A DNA stretch of 33,442 nucleotides. Source: Clostridiaceae bacterium. Lineage in GTDB: Bacteria > Bacillota > Clostridia > Acetivibrionales > Acetivibrionaceae. Positions within the stretch are counted from its first letter, which is position 1. The number at the start of each line of letters is the position of its first letter. The notes under the pieces are model-generated. The model did not search any database. It was not told where the DNA came from and was given only the letters and a program-made list of their open reading frames with translations. Of this stretch, positions 15,695-23,721 are shown piece by piece. Position numbers and translations under genes: made by a program. The stretch covers positions 1-33,442 of the forward strand of contig JAAYPF010000080.1 in the NCBI GenBank assembly GCA_012519925.1, read 5' to 3'.

Positions 15695-17369
15695 TGAAAC
15701 GGTTAAAAAGTCACTCTCGAAAGCTATAACAAAGGGTGAGTTACCGGAGTTTGAAGCTGGCGATATAGTTGTTGAAACACCAAGGGAAAAAGAACATGGT
15801 GATTTTTCAACCAATATAGCTATGCAGGCTGCAAAAGCAGCAAAAAGAGCACCACGACAGATAGCGGATATAATAATCAAGAATATGGATTTTGAAGATA
15901 CATATATTAAAAAGGTTGAAACCGCAGGTCCAGGTTTTATAAATTTTTATCTAAATAATTTGTGGCTTTATGACACCTTAAAGACTATCCAGACTATGAA
16001 GGACAAGTATGGTGAGATAAATATAGGTAAAGGCTTAAAGGTTATGGTTGAGTTTGTAAGTGCCAACCCAACTGGACCGCTTCACATGGGAAATGCAAGG
16101 GGTGGTGCCTTAGGTGATTGTATAGCTAGTGTTTTATCTAAAGCAGGATATGATGTTACAAGAGAATTCTATGTTAATGATGCGGGAAATCAGATTGAAA
16201 AATTTGGAATATCTCTTGAAGCTCGCTATATTCAACAGCTGAAGGGAGAAGATGCAGTAGAATTCCCTGAAGATGGCTATCATGGCGAGGATATAATCGA
16301 ACACATGAAGGATTATATAGCAATAAACGGGGACAAGCTTTTAAATGTTGGCAGTGAGCAAAGAAGAAAAGAGCTTGTGGAGTTTGCTCTTCCCCGAAAT
16401 ATTGAGCGTATTAGGACAGGACTTGAGAGTTATGGAGTCAAGTTTGATGTATGGTTTTCAGAACAATCTTTGTATGACAGTGGTGAGCTTCAGGAAACAT
16501 TAGATTTGCTAAAGAACAATGGGTACACTACCGAAAAGGATGGTGCCCTTTGGTTTAAGACATCCGAGCTTGGCACTGAAAAAGACGAAGTAATTGTTAG
16601 AAATAACGGCTTGCCAACGTATTTTACATCGGACATAGCCTATCATAGGAATAAGTTTTTAAAGCGTAAATATGATAGGGTTATAAATTTACTGGGTGCA
16701 GACCATCATGGTCATGTGGCAAGAATGAAGGCTGCGGTTAAAGCTTTAGGTGTTGACCCGGACAAGCTTGATGTAGTGTTGTTCCAATTGGTACGCCTGT
16801 ACAGAAATGGCGAGATTGCTAGAATGTCCAAACGTACAGGAAAGTCTATATCACTTATAGACCTTCTAGATGAAGTTGGCCGTGACGCAGCAAGGTTTTT
16901 CTTTAATACAAAAGCCTCGGGAAGTCATTTGGATTTTGATCTTGACCTTGCAGTTAAGGAGTCAAATGAAAACCCTGTATTTTATGTTCAATACGCCCAT
17001 GCAAGAATTTGCAGTATGCTAAAAAGACTCGAAGAAGAGAACGCAAAGCTTCAGAGCGTAGATTCTGTTGATCTAAGCAGGCTTGTGGCAAAAGAGGAAA
17101 TTGAGCTTATGAAAAAGCTTGCCGAGTATCCGGAAGAAATAAGGATAGCTGCTGAAACTCTTGAGCCTAGCAGACTTACAAGATATGTCCTCGATGTTGC
17201 AGGTTTGTTCCACAGTTTTTATAACGCATGTAAGGTAAAAGATGCAGAAGACGATGGTTTGAGAAATGCAAGAATAGTCCTTGTAGATAGCACAAGGATT
17301 GTTATAAAAAATGTTTTGGATTTACTTAGCATAAGTGCACCGCAAAGGATGGAAAGTAAGCAGGCTTGA
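15657..17369 (+). CDS. argS: arginyl-tRNA synthetase
   Basis: A 570-aa class I synthetase that charges tRNA-Arg. The N-terminal Arg-tRNA synthetase domain (~1-110) includes PREKEHGDFSTNIAM. The HIGH-like motif is PTGPLHMGNARGG (143-146 HMGN). The KMSKS-equivalent loop is RMSKRTGKSISL. The C-terminal anticodon-binding DALR domain contains YAHARICSML and LDVAGLFHSFYNACKV. The ATG at 15657 is supported by GGGAGG about 11 nt upstream. A longer frame from 15612 lies wholly inside the DUF1934 gene and lacks a site. A degenerate copy of the 3' end follows the stop codon. Confidence 0.96.
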   Translation: MTNVVEVLKYQISETVKKSLSKAITKGELPEFEAGDIVVETPREKEHGDFSTNIAMQAAKAAKRAPRQIADIIIKNMDFEDTYIKKVETAGPGFINFYLNNLWLYDTLKTIQTMKDKYGEINIGKGLKVMVEFVSANPTGPLHMGNARGGALGDCIASVLSKAGYDVTREFYVNDAGNQIEKFGISLEARYIQQLKGEDAVEFPEDGYHGEDIIEHMKDYIAINGDKLLNVGSEQRRKELVEFALPRNIERIRTGLESYGVKFDVWFSEQSLYDSGELQETLDLLKNNGYTTEKDGALWFKTSELGTEKDEVIVRNNGLPTYFTSDIAYHRNKFLKRKYDRVINLLGADHHGHVARMKAAVKALGVDPDKLDVVLFQLVRLYRNGEIARMSKRTGKSISLIDLLDEVGRDAARFFFNTKASGSHLDFDLDLAVKESNENPVFYVQYAHARICSMLKRLEEENAKLQSVDSVDLSRLVAKEEIELMKKLAEYPEEIRIAAETLEPSRLTRYVLDVAGLFHSFYNACKVKDAEDDGLRNARIVLVDSTRIVIKNVLDLLSISAPQRMESKQA

Positions 17370-17395
17370 GAGATGTACAGAATTCTTTAAAGCTA

Positions 17396-17457
17396 GTTAT
17401 AGAAGTGTTTGGGATTTACTCAGAATAATTGCACCATAAGAGATGTAAGTAGATTTT
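17396..17457 (+). pseudogene. decayed tandem duplicate of the argS 3' end
   Basis: About 57 bp starting GTTATAGAAGTGTTTGGGAT (17396) aligns with the argS end starting GTTATAAAAAATGTTTTGGA (17301), about 95 bp upstream. The match continues through GGATTTACTCAGAATAATTG against GGATTTACTTAGCATAAGTG, and CACC..AGAGATG against CACC..AGGATGG. It is non-coding and out of frame, so it is best read as an old partial duplication. Confidence 0.65.
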
Positions 17458-17461
17458 AAGT

Positions 17462-17502
17462 ACAGCTGTTGGAATCATTTGATTTCAACAGCTGTTTATG
17501 TT
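17462..17502 (+). terminator. terminator of the argS transcript
   Basis: ACAGCTGTTG (17462-17471) pairs perfectly with CAACAGCTGT (17486-17495). The stem is extendable inward, and TTTATGTTGTTTG follows. It lies beyond the duplicated tail. Confidence 0.7.
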
Positions 17503-17607
17503 GTTTGCAAAACAAGAAATTAAGTTGCTTTTTCGAAATTAGAGTAAACCTTATTTTTTATCCTTAGATATTTTTTTTATTGCTTTTTTAAAAATCATTT
17601 AAATATC

Positions 17608-17745
17608 TCAACACCTTGGAACGTCATATTTAGTAAAAACTAAACCATCTCGCATGGAAATAATTTTCTTTATAGTTTTACCGGATTTTTTTCCATTAAA
17701 CTCAATAAAGTCTCTTCCTAAATCTATTGAACCATAAACAATATT
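17608..17745 (-). pseudogene. gene remnant on the minus strand, family unknown
   Basis: 45 sense codons are bounded by stops (TAA at 17748-17746, TGA at 17610-17608) with no usable start at the left. The translation reads like true protein (for example VYGSIDLGRDFIEFNGKKSG and KIISMRDGLVFTKYDVP), with alternating strands and charged turns. No family was recognised. I infer a leftover of a deleted gene; chance is possible at this length. Confidence 0.35.
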
Positions 17746-17820
17746 TTAATTAGTACTTTATATCCTGAAAGAAATTATGCATCGTTTTCTGCGACTAATT
17801 AAATTTAAGGAGGGTGTTTC

Positions 17821-18393
17821 ATGTTAAAGAATAAAAAAAAGGTTATTTTATTTTTACTAGCAATAAGCTCAGTATTAGTTTTATTTTCATTTGGTCAGAC
17901 TCTATTTGCAAAAAACAAATCAAAATATCAATCTGCTAAAGAAAATCTACAAAAAACAATTAGCGAAACAGATAATGAAAATGAAAGGGTTGAGCTTCCT
18001 AAAGTAAGTAAGAAAGGTAATAAAGAGTCAAAGAATTTAAAAACCTTTTCGCAATTATATGAATGTGAAAATGACAACGAATTAGATGAAAAATTTAAGA
18101 AAAATAATAAGAAGTTACTCAAAAAAGAACTTCTTACATATGAAGAATTTATCGAAGAATATGACGCTGATGCAGCAGTGGATTTTTCTACAGAACCAGA
18201 TAGAATGATATGGGTTAGTGTAATACACAACAAAGGTGAAGTTTATACAATGCGAGGTAGTTTTAATAATGTAATAGTAACTACTTTTTATGATGCGGAA
18301 ACAGGAGAAGATATTGGTTATAAAATAGAATCATATGACAAGAAACCTTTGGAAGTTCGTTCTCCTTGGGATGAAGAAGAAGCAAATAAATAA
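17821..18393 (+). CDS. small secreted protein of unknown function
   Basis: A 190-aa protein with a positively charged N-terminus (MLKNKKKV) and a hydrophobic segment ILFLLAISSVLVLFSFGQTL (9-28) followed by FAK, consistent with a signal peptide or membrane anchor. Residues 30-110 are strongly charged, Lys/Glu/Asn-rich and probably disordered or coiled. Residues ~120-180 look folded, with strands such as RMIWVSVIHNKGEVYTMRG and NVIVTTFYDAETGEDIG. I do not recognise the family. AAGGAGGG lies 7 nt before the ATG. It stands alone in an eroded region, between the argS terminator and its own terminator. Confidence 0.7.
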   Translation: MLKNKKKVILFLLAISSVLVLFSFGQTLFAKNKSKYQSAKENLQKTISETDNENERVELPKVSKKGNKESKNLKTFSQLYECENDNELDEKFKKNNKKLLKKELLTYEEFIEEYDADAAVDFSTEPDRMIWVSVIHNKGEVYTMRGSFNNVIVTTFYDAETGEDIGYKIESYDKKPLEVRSPWDEEEANK

Positions 18394-18492
18394 TTAAAAG
18401 TAAACTGCTCAAATCAGATTTTTGAAATGGCAATTAGCCAGTTATTTCTTGGAATAACCTAAAATACTATATATATTAATAATAGTGTAAAT

Positions 18493-18547
18493 AGAGAATG
18501 TTTAAAATACATTGGGAATGCAAAATAATGTGTATTCTCTTTTTTTT
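18493..18547 (+). terminator. terminator after the small secreted protein gene
   Basis: AGAGAAT (18493-18499) pairs with ATTCTCT (18534-18540). An inner ACATT/AATGT stem adds support, and eight T residues follow. Confidence 0.75.
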
Positions 18548-18608
18548 ATAGGGCTTGCATGTAAAATAAAAGCTGCACAAAAGGATAGAATTATATAAAC
18601 TTGAACAA

Positions 18609-18878
18609 ATGAGACGATATGAATTAAGAGATGAAGAATGGAATCGAATAAACGATTTGCTGCCATCAGAAAATACAGGCAAAAAAGGGAGGCCTCGTGG
18701 AGATAACCGTATAATGTTGAATAGTATGTTGTGGATAGCCCGAAGTGGTTGTCAATGGCGAGAGTTACCCGAGTATTTTGGTAAGGTGGCAAGGAGTATA
18801 TACTCGATTCCGCCAAAAAGCAACACAGTAAATCCTTGGAACTGTGATTCGGTATCGATGCACATAAGACTTTTCTAA
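18609..18878 (+). pseudogene. truncated IS5-family transposase (N-terminal domain only)
   Basis: An 89-aa open frame whose first ~60 residues match the DUF4096 N-terminal domain of IS5-type transposases: MRRYELRDEEWNRINDLLP, then GKKGRPRGDNRIMLNSMLW and IARSGCQWRELPEYFGK. After that the family sequence stops (a WxxVYxRFxRW segment is expected) and the frame continues into unrelated residues before a stop. The DDE catalytic domain is missing, so it is inactive. No clear terminal inverted repeats were found around it, so the element boundaries are lost. Confidence 0.8.
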
Positions 18879-18994
18879 TAGCACCGCACTCACTACTTCT
18901 CAATGAATAACTCCAAGCTATTCCGAAAAAGTAAGTATTGGATTTTAGCAATTACATCCTAAAGTAGCTAAATTGTACTTCTTTATTATTAATG

Positions 18995-19022
18995 TTGATA
19001 TAATAATTATATCTATTATAAT
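18995..19022 (+). promoter_or_regulatory. sigma-A promoter upstream of nifJ
   Basis: TTGATA (18995-19000) and TATAAT (19017-19022) are separated by 16 nt. A transcript from here would carry the remnants at 19046-19291 as a ~285-nt leader before the oxidoreductase gene. Confidence 0.6.
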
Positions 19023-19045
19023 ATAGGTATAGAATCAAAGTTGTT

Positions 19046-19227
19046 ATGGAGGAATGCCAAATTAAACGTCAGCCCATAAAGCTACATTTTAAGGAGACGA
19101 AACTTATTGTAGTGGAACTAATATAGCAAAACTATATTCTAAATCTGGGGAATTTGTTAAAGTCATGTATAAGACTGAGTATAATATCTTGTGCGAAAAA
19201 TCTAAGGAGGAAGAATATGAAAATTAA
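19046..19227 (+). pseudogene. broken small gene upstream of the hydrolase remnant
   Basis: Two open frames abut. One runs ATG 19046 to a TAG near 19124 (starts MEECQIKRQPIKLHFKETK, preceded by a weak site). The other, shifted by one base, runs 19093-19227 and reads like the end of a protein (YCSGTNIAKLYSKSGEFVK, then VMYKTEYNILCEKSKEEE). The second ends 8 nt after the next gene's ATG, the layout of coupled operon genes. A frameshift joining the two is an inference; the family was not recognised. Confidence 0.35.
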
Positions 19228-19291
19228 ATGGTTTGGGCATTCTTGTTTTCTTATTACGTCGGACAAAGAAATAAAAATTGAAATAAAATAA
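19217..19291 (+). pseudogene. N-terminal fragment of an MBL-fold metal-dependent hydrolase
   Basis: The ATG at 19217 has an excellent AAGGAGG site and opens a 24-codon frame. It begins MKIKWFGHSCFLITSDK, the signature start of the UPF0173/YtkL-type beta-lactamase-fold hydrolases. It then degenerates into Ile/Lys repeats and stops. The full family protein has over 200 residues, so at least 90% is missing. The nifJ start follows 22 nt later. Confidence 0.65.
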
Positions 19292-19313
19292 TAAAATTGA
19301 GGGGGAAAAGACT

Positions 19314-22300
19314 TTGAAAAAAATGAAAACAATGGATGGTAATATGGCGGCATCCCATGTAGCCTATGCGTTTACTGATGTTGCGGCCATTTACCCAATT
19401 ACACCATCTTCAAACATGGCTGAAAATGTGGATGTTTGGAGTTCAGGAAGCAAGAAAAACATCTTTGGTCAGGAGGTTAAAGTAGTAGAAATGCAGTCGG
19501 AAGCAGGTGCGGCGGGAACTGTTCACGGTTCTTTGGCGGCAGGTGCTTTGACTACAACTTTCACAGCATCCCAAGGGCTTTTGCTAATGATTCCTAACAT
19601 GTATAAGATATCTGGAGAGCTTCTTCCTAGTGTTTTTCATGTAAGTGCTCGTACCATTGCTGCCCATGCACTTTCGATTTTTGGAGATCACTCGGATGTT
19701 ATGGCATGTCGTCAAACTGGTTTTGCAATGTTAGCATCGGGCAATCCCCAGGAAGTTATGGACTTAGGAGGAATTGCACATTTAGCTGCAATAAAAGGAC
19801 GAGTTCCGTTCCTTCACTTCTTTGATGGCTTTAGGACATCTCATGAAATTCAGAAAATAGAAGTAATTGAGTATGAGGACTTCGCAAAGCTTGTTGACCA
19901 TGAGGCCATTAATGCTTTTAGGCAAAGAGCATTGAGTCCAGAACACCCAGTTACTAGAGGAACTGCACAAAATCCAGATATATTCTTCCAAGCTAGGGAA
20001 GCTTCAAACAAATTCTATGATGCTATTCCTGGAATCGTAGAAAACTACATGGAGGAGATATACAAATTAACAGGAAGAAAATATAATTTATTTGACTATT
20101 ATGGTGCTCCTGATGCAGATAGGGTAATTATAGCAATGGGTTCTGTTTGCGATACTATAGAAGAAACTATAGATTACCTTACTAATAAGGGTGAAAAGGT
20201 TGGAGTAGTTAAAGTTCATCTCTACAGACCTTTCTCAATCGAACATTTCCTAAAGGCAGTACCAAAGACAGCTAAAAAGATAGCAGTTTTAGATAGGACA
20301 AAGGAACCGGGTGCTCTAGGAGAGCCTTTATATGAGGATGTTCGTACAGCCTTCTATGACAAAGATGTAAGACCTGTTATTGTTGGTGGAAGATACGGTT
20401 TAGGTATGAAGGATACAACACCGGAGCAAATAATTGCGGTATTTGACAACCTTAAGAGTGATGAAATTAAAAATCACTTTACTGTGGGCATAAATGATGA
20501 TGTTACCTTTGCTTCACTTAAAGTGGGTGAAGGAGTTGATATAGTACCTGAGGGAACTGTGAGCTGTAAATTCTGGGGCTTAGGTTCTGACGGAACTGTA
20601 GGTGCAAATAAAAACTCTATAAAAATAATCGGTGACCATACAGATAAGTATGTACAAGGGTATTTTTTCTATGATTCTAAGAAATCCGGTGGTGTTACAG
20701 TTTCGCACCTTAGATTTGGATCAAAGCCCATTAGGTCGTCCTATCTTATCAAAATGGCAGATTTTGTTGCTTGCCATAATCCATCCTATATTGGGAAATA
20801 TGATATTGTAAGCGACTTGAAAGAAAATGGAGCATTTCTGTTAAATTGCAGCTGGAAGGGTGAAGAGCTTGAAGAGAAGCTTCCGGCAGAAGTAAAAGCC
20901 TATATTGCTAAAAATAATATCAAAATGTATACCATAGATGCCTTTGACATAGCCGGGAAAATTGGTCTAGGTGGCAGAATAAATCTTATAATGCAGGCAG
21001 CTTTCTTTAAATTGACTAATATTATTCCTATAGACGATGCAATAAAGTATATGAAAGACGCTGCTTTGAAGAGCTATGGCAAAAAAGGCGATAAAATTGT
21101 CAGCATGAACTATGAAGCAATTGAAGAGGGTGTAAAGACTTTGGTAAAGGTGGAGGTGCCGGCATCTTGGAAGGATGCTAAGGCAGAGCCTGTTGTAGAA
21201 GATGTTAGTGTACCTGATTTTATCAAAAATATCGTTGAGCCCATTAACAGAATGGAAGGGGATAACCTTCCTGTCAGTGCCTTTGTAGGGATTGAAGACG
21301 GAACTTTCGAAATGGGAACTTCGGCTTATGAAAAGAGAGCTATTGCCGTTAATGTTCCTCAATGGCTTCCAGAGAACTGTATTCAGTGTAATCAGTGTTC
21401 CTATGTATGTCCCCATGCTGTAATAAGACCTTTTGTGTTAGATGAGAATGAGCAGAACAATGCTCCAGAAGGCTTTGCTACAATTAAGGGCATCGGCAAG
21501 GAGATGGCTGGTTATACTTTCCGAATCCAGATAAGCCCACTAGATTGCACAGGTTGTGGAAATTGTGCACAGGTTTGCCCTGCAAAGACTAAAGCTCTTG
21601 AAATGAAGCCTATAGAAACTCAATTAGAACAGGCAGAATTGTGGAATTATGCGATGAAGTTGTCTCCAAAGACAGATTTGCTTAAAGCTGAAACTGTTAA
21701 AGGCAGCCAATTACAACAGCCACTGTTGGAGTTCTCTGGTGCTTGTGGTGGTTGCGGCGAAACTCCTTATGCAAAATTGATAACACAATTATTTGGGGAT
21801 AGAATGATGATAGCCAACGCTACCGGATGTTCCTCCATTTGGGGTGCAAGTGCTCCTGCAACACCATACACCGTTGATAGAAATGGTCGTGGACCGGCAT
21901 GGGCGAATTCATTGTTTGAGGATAATGCTGAATTTGGCTATGGTATGCTTCTTGGTGTCAATCAAATTCGTGATAAAATTTCACAATTAGCATCATCAGC
22001 GTTGGAATTGAATATATCCGAGGAAATAAAAGGGTTGCTTAAGGAATGGCTTGATAACAAAGACAACGGTAAAGCAACTAGAACCATTGCAGACAAACTG
22101 ATTGTGGCTCTCGAAAAATACAATACCGACGATGAAAAAGCAAAGCGAATTTTAGATGAAATACATGAAAAGAAAGATTTCCTTGTTAAGAGATCCCAGT
22201 GGATATTCGGCGGTGACGGATGGGCTTATGATATCGGATTTGGCGGGTTAGATCATGTCTTAGCTTCCGGCGAAGATGTAAATGTTTTGGTATTTGACAC

Positions 22301-22838
22301 TGAAGTGTATTCGAATACCGGAGGTCAATCTTCGAAAGCAACACCTACAGGGGCTATAGCTCAATTTGCTGCTGGTGGAAAAGAAACAAAGAAAAAGGAT
22401 TTAGGTCTCATCGCAATGTCATACGGATATGTCTATGTTGCACAGGTAGCAATGGGTGCAAATCAGAACCAATTGCTAAAAGCAATTGTTGAAGCTGAGG
22501 CTTATCCAGGACCTTCTTTGATAATTGCCTATGCTCCATGTATCAATCATGGTTTAAAACTAGGTATGGGGTGTACCCAACTTGAATCTAAAATGGCTGT
22601 TGAAGCTGGTTACTGGCACTTGTATCGCTACAATCCTATGTTGAAGGAAGAAGGCAAGAATCCTTTCATATTGGATTCAAAGGCACCAACAGCTTCTTTC
22701 AGAGATTTCTTGCTAGGTGAAGTAAGATATTCATCTTTAGCAAAGGTTGATCCGGAAAAGGCTGGAGAGTTGTTTGACAAGGCTGAGAAAGATGCTAAAG
22801 AGAAGTTTGAGACTTATGAAAACATGTCAAAAGGTTAA
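19314..22838 (+). CDS. nifJ: pyruvate:ferredoxin (flavodoxin) oxidoreductase, single-chain
   Basis: A 1174-aa homodimer-type PFOR that converts pyruvate and CoA to acetyl-CoA and CO2 while reducing ferredoxin, the entry to clostridial fermentation. The N-terminal domain carries YPITPSSNMAE. The CoA-binding and middle domains follow. The 2[4Fe-4S] ferredoxin insert has CIQCNQCSYVC from C689 and CTGCGNCAQVC from C745. The C-terminal thiamine-diphosphate domain has CGGCGETPYAK, GDGWAYDIGFGGLDH and SNTGGQSSKATP. Length equals the usual ~1170-1200 aa. The TTG at 19314 is chosen because GAGGGGG lies 8 nt upstream; the in-frame ATG at 19323 would be too far away. It is monocistronic, with its own promoter region and a strong terminator. 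Confidence 0.97.
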   Translation: MKKMKTMDGNMAASHVAYAFTDVAAIYPITPSSNMAENVDVWSSGSKKNIFGQEVKVVEMQSEAGAAGTVHGSLAAGALTTTFTASQGLLLMIPNMYKISGELLPSVFHVSARTIAAHALSIFGDHSDVMACRQTGFAMLASGNPQEVMDLGGIAHLAAIKGRVPFLHFFDGFRTSHEIQKIEVIEYEDFAKLVDHEAINAFRQRALSPEHPVTRGTAQNPDIFFQAREASNKFYDAIPGIVENYMEEIYKLTGRKYNLFDYYGAPDADRVIIAMGSVCDTIEETIDYLTNKGEKVGVVKVHLYRPFSIEHFLKAVPKTAKKIAVLDRTKEPGALGEPLYEDVRTAFYDKDVRPVIVGGRYGLGMKDTTPEQIIAVFDNLKSDEIKNHFTVGINDDVTFASLKVGEGVDIVPEGTVSCKFWGLGSDGTVGANKNSIKIIGDHTDKYVQGYFFYDSKKSGGVTVSHLRFGSKPIRSSYLIKMADFVACHNPSYIGKYDIVSDLKENGAFLLNCSWKGEELEEKLPAEVKAYIAKNNIKMYTIDAFDIAGKIGLGGRINLIMQAAFFKLTNIIPIDDAIKYMKDAALKSYGKKGDKIVSMNYEAIEEGVKTLVKVEVPASWKDAKAEPVVEDVSVPDFIKNIVEPINRMEGDNLPVSAFVGIEDGTFEMGTSAYEKRAIAVNVPQWLPENCIQCNQCSYVCPHAVIRPFVLDENEQNNAPEGFATIKGIGKEMAGYTFRIQISPLDCTGCGNCAQVCPAKTKALEMKPIETQLEQAELWNYAMKLSPKTDLLKAETVKGSQLQQPLLEFSGACGGCGETPYAKLITQLFGDRMMIANATGCSSIWGASAPATPYTVDRNGRGPAWANSLFEDNAEFGYGMLLGVNQIRDKISQLASSALELNISEEIKGLLKEWLDNKDNGKATRTIADKLIVALEKYNTDDEKAKRILDEIHEKKDFLVKRSQWIFGGDGWAYDIGFGGLDHVLASGEDVNVLVFDTEVYSNTGGQSSKATPTGAIAQFAAGGKETKKKDLGLIAMSYGYVYVAQVAMGANQNQLLKAIVEAEAYPGPSLIIAYAPCINHGLKLGMGCTQLESKMAVEAGYWHLYRYNPMLKEEGKNPFILDSKAPTASFRDFLLGEVRYSSLAKVDPEKAGELFDKAEKDAKEKFETYENMSKG

Positions 22839-22882
22839 GTTTTAGATATATTATACTATTTGATAGGAGGGTAAGTAAAAAT

Positions 22883-22922
22883 GCCGTAAACTCTTACATA
22901 ATTGAGTTTACGGCGTTTTGTT
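22883..22922 (+). terminator. bidirectional terminator after nifJ
   Basis: GCCGTAAACTC (22883-22893) pairs perfectly with GAGTTTACGGC (22904-22914) around a 10-nt loop, followed by GTTTTGTTG. On the minus strand it is followed by ATTTTTAC, so it can also end the P-II-like operon. Confidence 0.85.
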
Positions 22923-23019
22923 GTGTGGATTACATCAAAACTATATTGATTGTGTTACAATAAAGTACAACTATCGCAATAATTTTATTACAACATATAC
23001 TTCACTCTAATTAAATAAT

Positions 23020-23361
23020 TTATTTTTTATCACCGGGGTCTTCGACAAGGTTTTGACTTATACCGACTACTTTTGATACTGGCAAAGTGAAACAAATACC
23101 ATTAGCCTCAGATTTGAATGCTCCATTTTTCTTTACAGCCTCCATAATCTTGTCAGCGGTTTCATCGTCTGTAAGAGTCAGTATTATTTCCTTTTCTCTA
23201 TCAACACTAATTCCCATAATACCTTTGTGTAAAGAATTAATACCGCGGGCATTAATTATAGTAGCACCAGTAGAACCCAGTGAACGAATATTTTCGACTA
23301 CTTGCTCAGAAAAACCTGCACTTACAATAATATACAGGGCTTTCATATTACCATTAATCAT
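23020..23361 (-). CDS. P-II-like protein, second copy of the DUF1538 operon
   Basis: A 113-aa protein with the ferredoxin-like pattern of P-II regulators: strand KALYIIVSAGF, helix SEQVVENIRSLGS, strand GATIINARG, a short loop, strand EKEIILTLTDDETADKIMEAV, then a C-terminal GICFTLPVSKVVG strand. It lacks the conserved T-loop tyrosine context and the ATP-binding B-loop of canonical GlnB/GlnK, so it is a divergent P-II-like protein. The ATG at 23361 is chosen because GGGAGGA lies 5-6 nt upstream; an ATG at 23379 would overlap the previous gene. It begins 14 nt after the other P-II-like gene. Its role is presumably to sense a ligand and control the DUF1538 protein; that is inference. Confidence 0.78.
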   Translation of the reverse strand: MINGNMKALYIIVSAGFSEQVVENIRSLGSTGATIINARGINSLHKGIMGISVDREKEIILTLTDDETADKIMEAVKKNGAFKSEANGICFTLPVSKVVGISQNLVEDPGDKK

Positions 23362-23375
23362 ATCTTCCTCCCAAA

Positions 23376-23690
23376 TCATACTGACAACTTTTCAACAGGA
23401 ACAACAAAAGCAATCCCTGTATTGGGTTTGTCGAAATTGAATTTTAAAACTAATTCTTCAAGCAGTTTGCTAGACAAATCACTAGCGATTAAGCAAGTAA
23501 TAATAATCTTTTTTTCCTCAGGTACAAGTCCGAGCAGATCTCTAAAATACCCAGATTGAACTGAACCTTTGGCATAAACTACATCAATAAGATGACATCT
23601 AGAGTCCAATAGTAGTTTTAAGATTCCTTCTTTATTACTTCTATCAGCTACTAAGGTAAAGAAATCAACACAAGATTTATGATCTATCAA
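23376..23690 (-). CDS. P-II-like protein, first copy of the DUF1538 operon
   Basis: A 104-aa divergent P-II-like protein. It has the strand-helix-strand start FFTLVADRSNKEGILKLLLDSRCHLIDVV across two elements, a loop rich in Tyr/Phe (SGYFRDLLGL), the strand KKIIITCLIASDL with its helix, and an end TGIAFVVPVEKLSV that parallels GICFTLPVSKVVG of its neighbour. The two copies share fold but little sequence, so they are probably functionally distinct or form a heteromer. The start is a TTG at 23690, with AAAGGAGGG 12 nt upstream and no in-frame ATG. It lies 31 nt after the DUF1538 gene. Canonical uridylylation and ATP sites are not seen. Confidence 0.72.
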   Translation of the reverse strand: MIDHKSCVDFFTLVADRSNKEGILKLLLDSRCHLIDVVYAKGSVQSGYFRDLLGLVPEEKKIIITCLIASDLSSKLLEELVLKFNFDKPNTGIAFVVPVEKLSV

Positions 23691-23721
23691 GGTTTTTATT
23701 ACCCTCCTTTAAATATTCTGT

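Noticed and set aside
15200-15880. 226-codon minus frame
   Set aside because: It is antisense to the DUF1934 gene and the start of argS, both of which are confidently identified.
18502-18951. 149-codon minus frame
   Set aside because: It runs through the terminator at 18493-18547 and is antisense to the truncated transposase. It has no ribosome site.
23087-23559. 117- and 85-codon plus frames opposite the P-II-like genes
   Set aside because: They are antisense to two real coding genes with good starts and family patterns.
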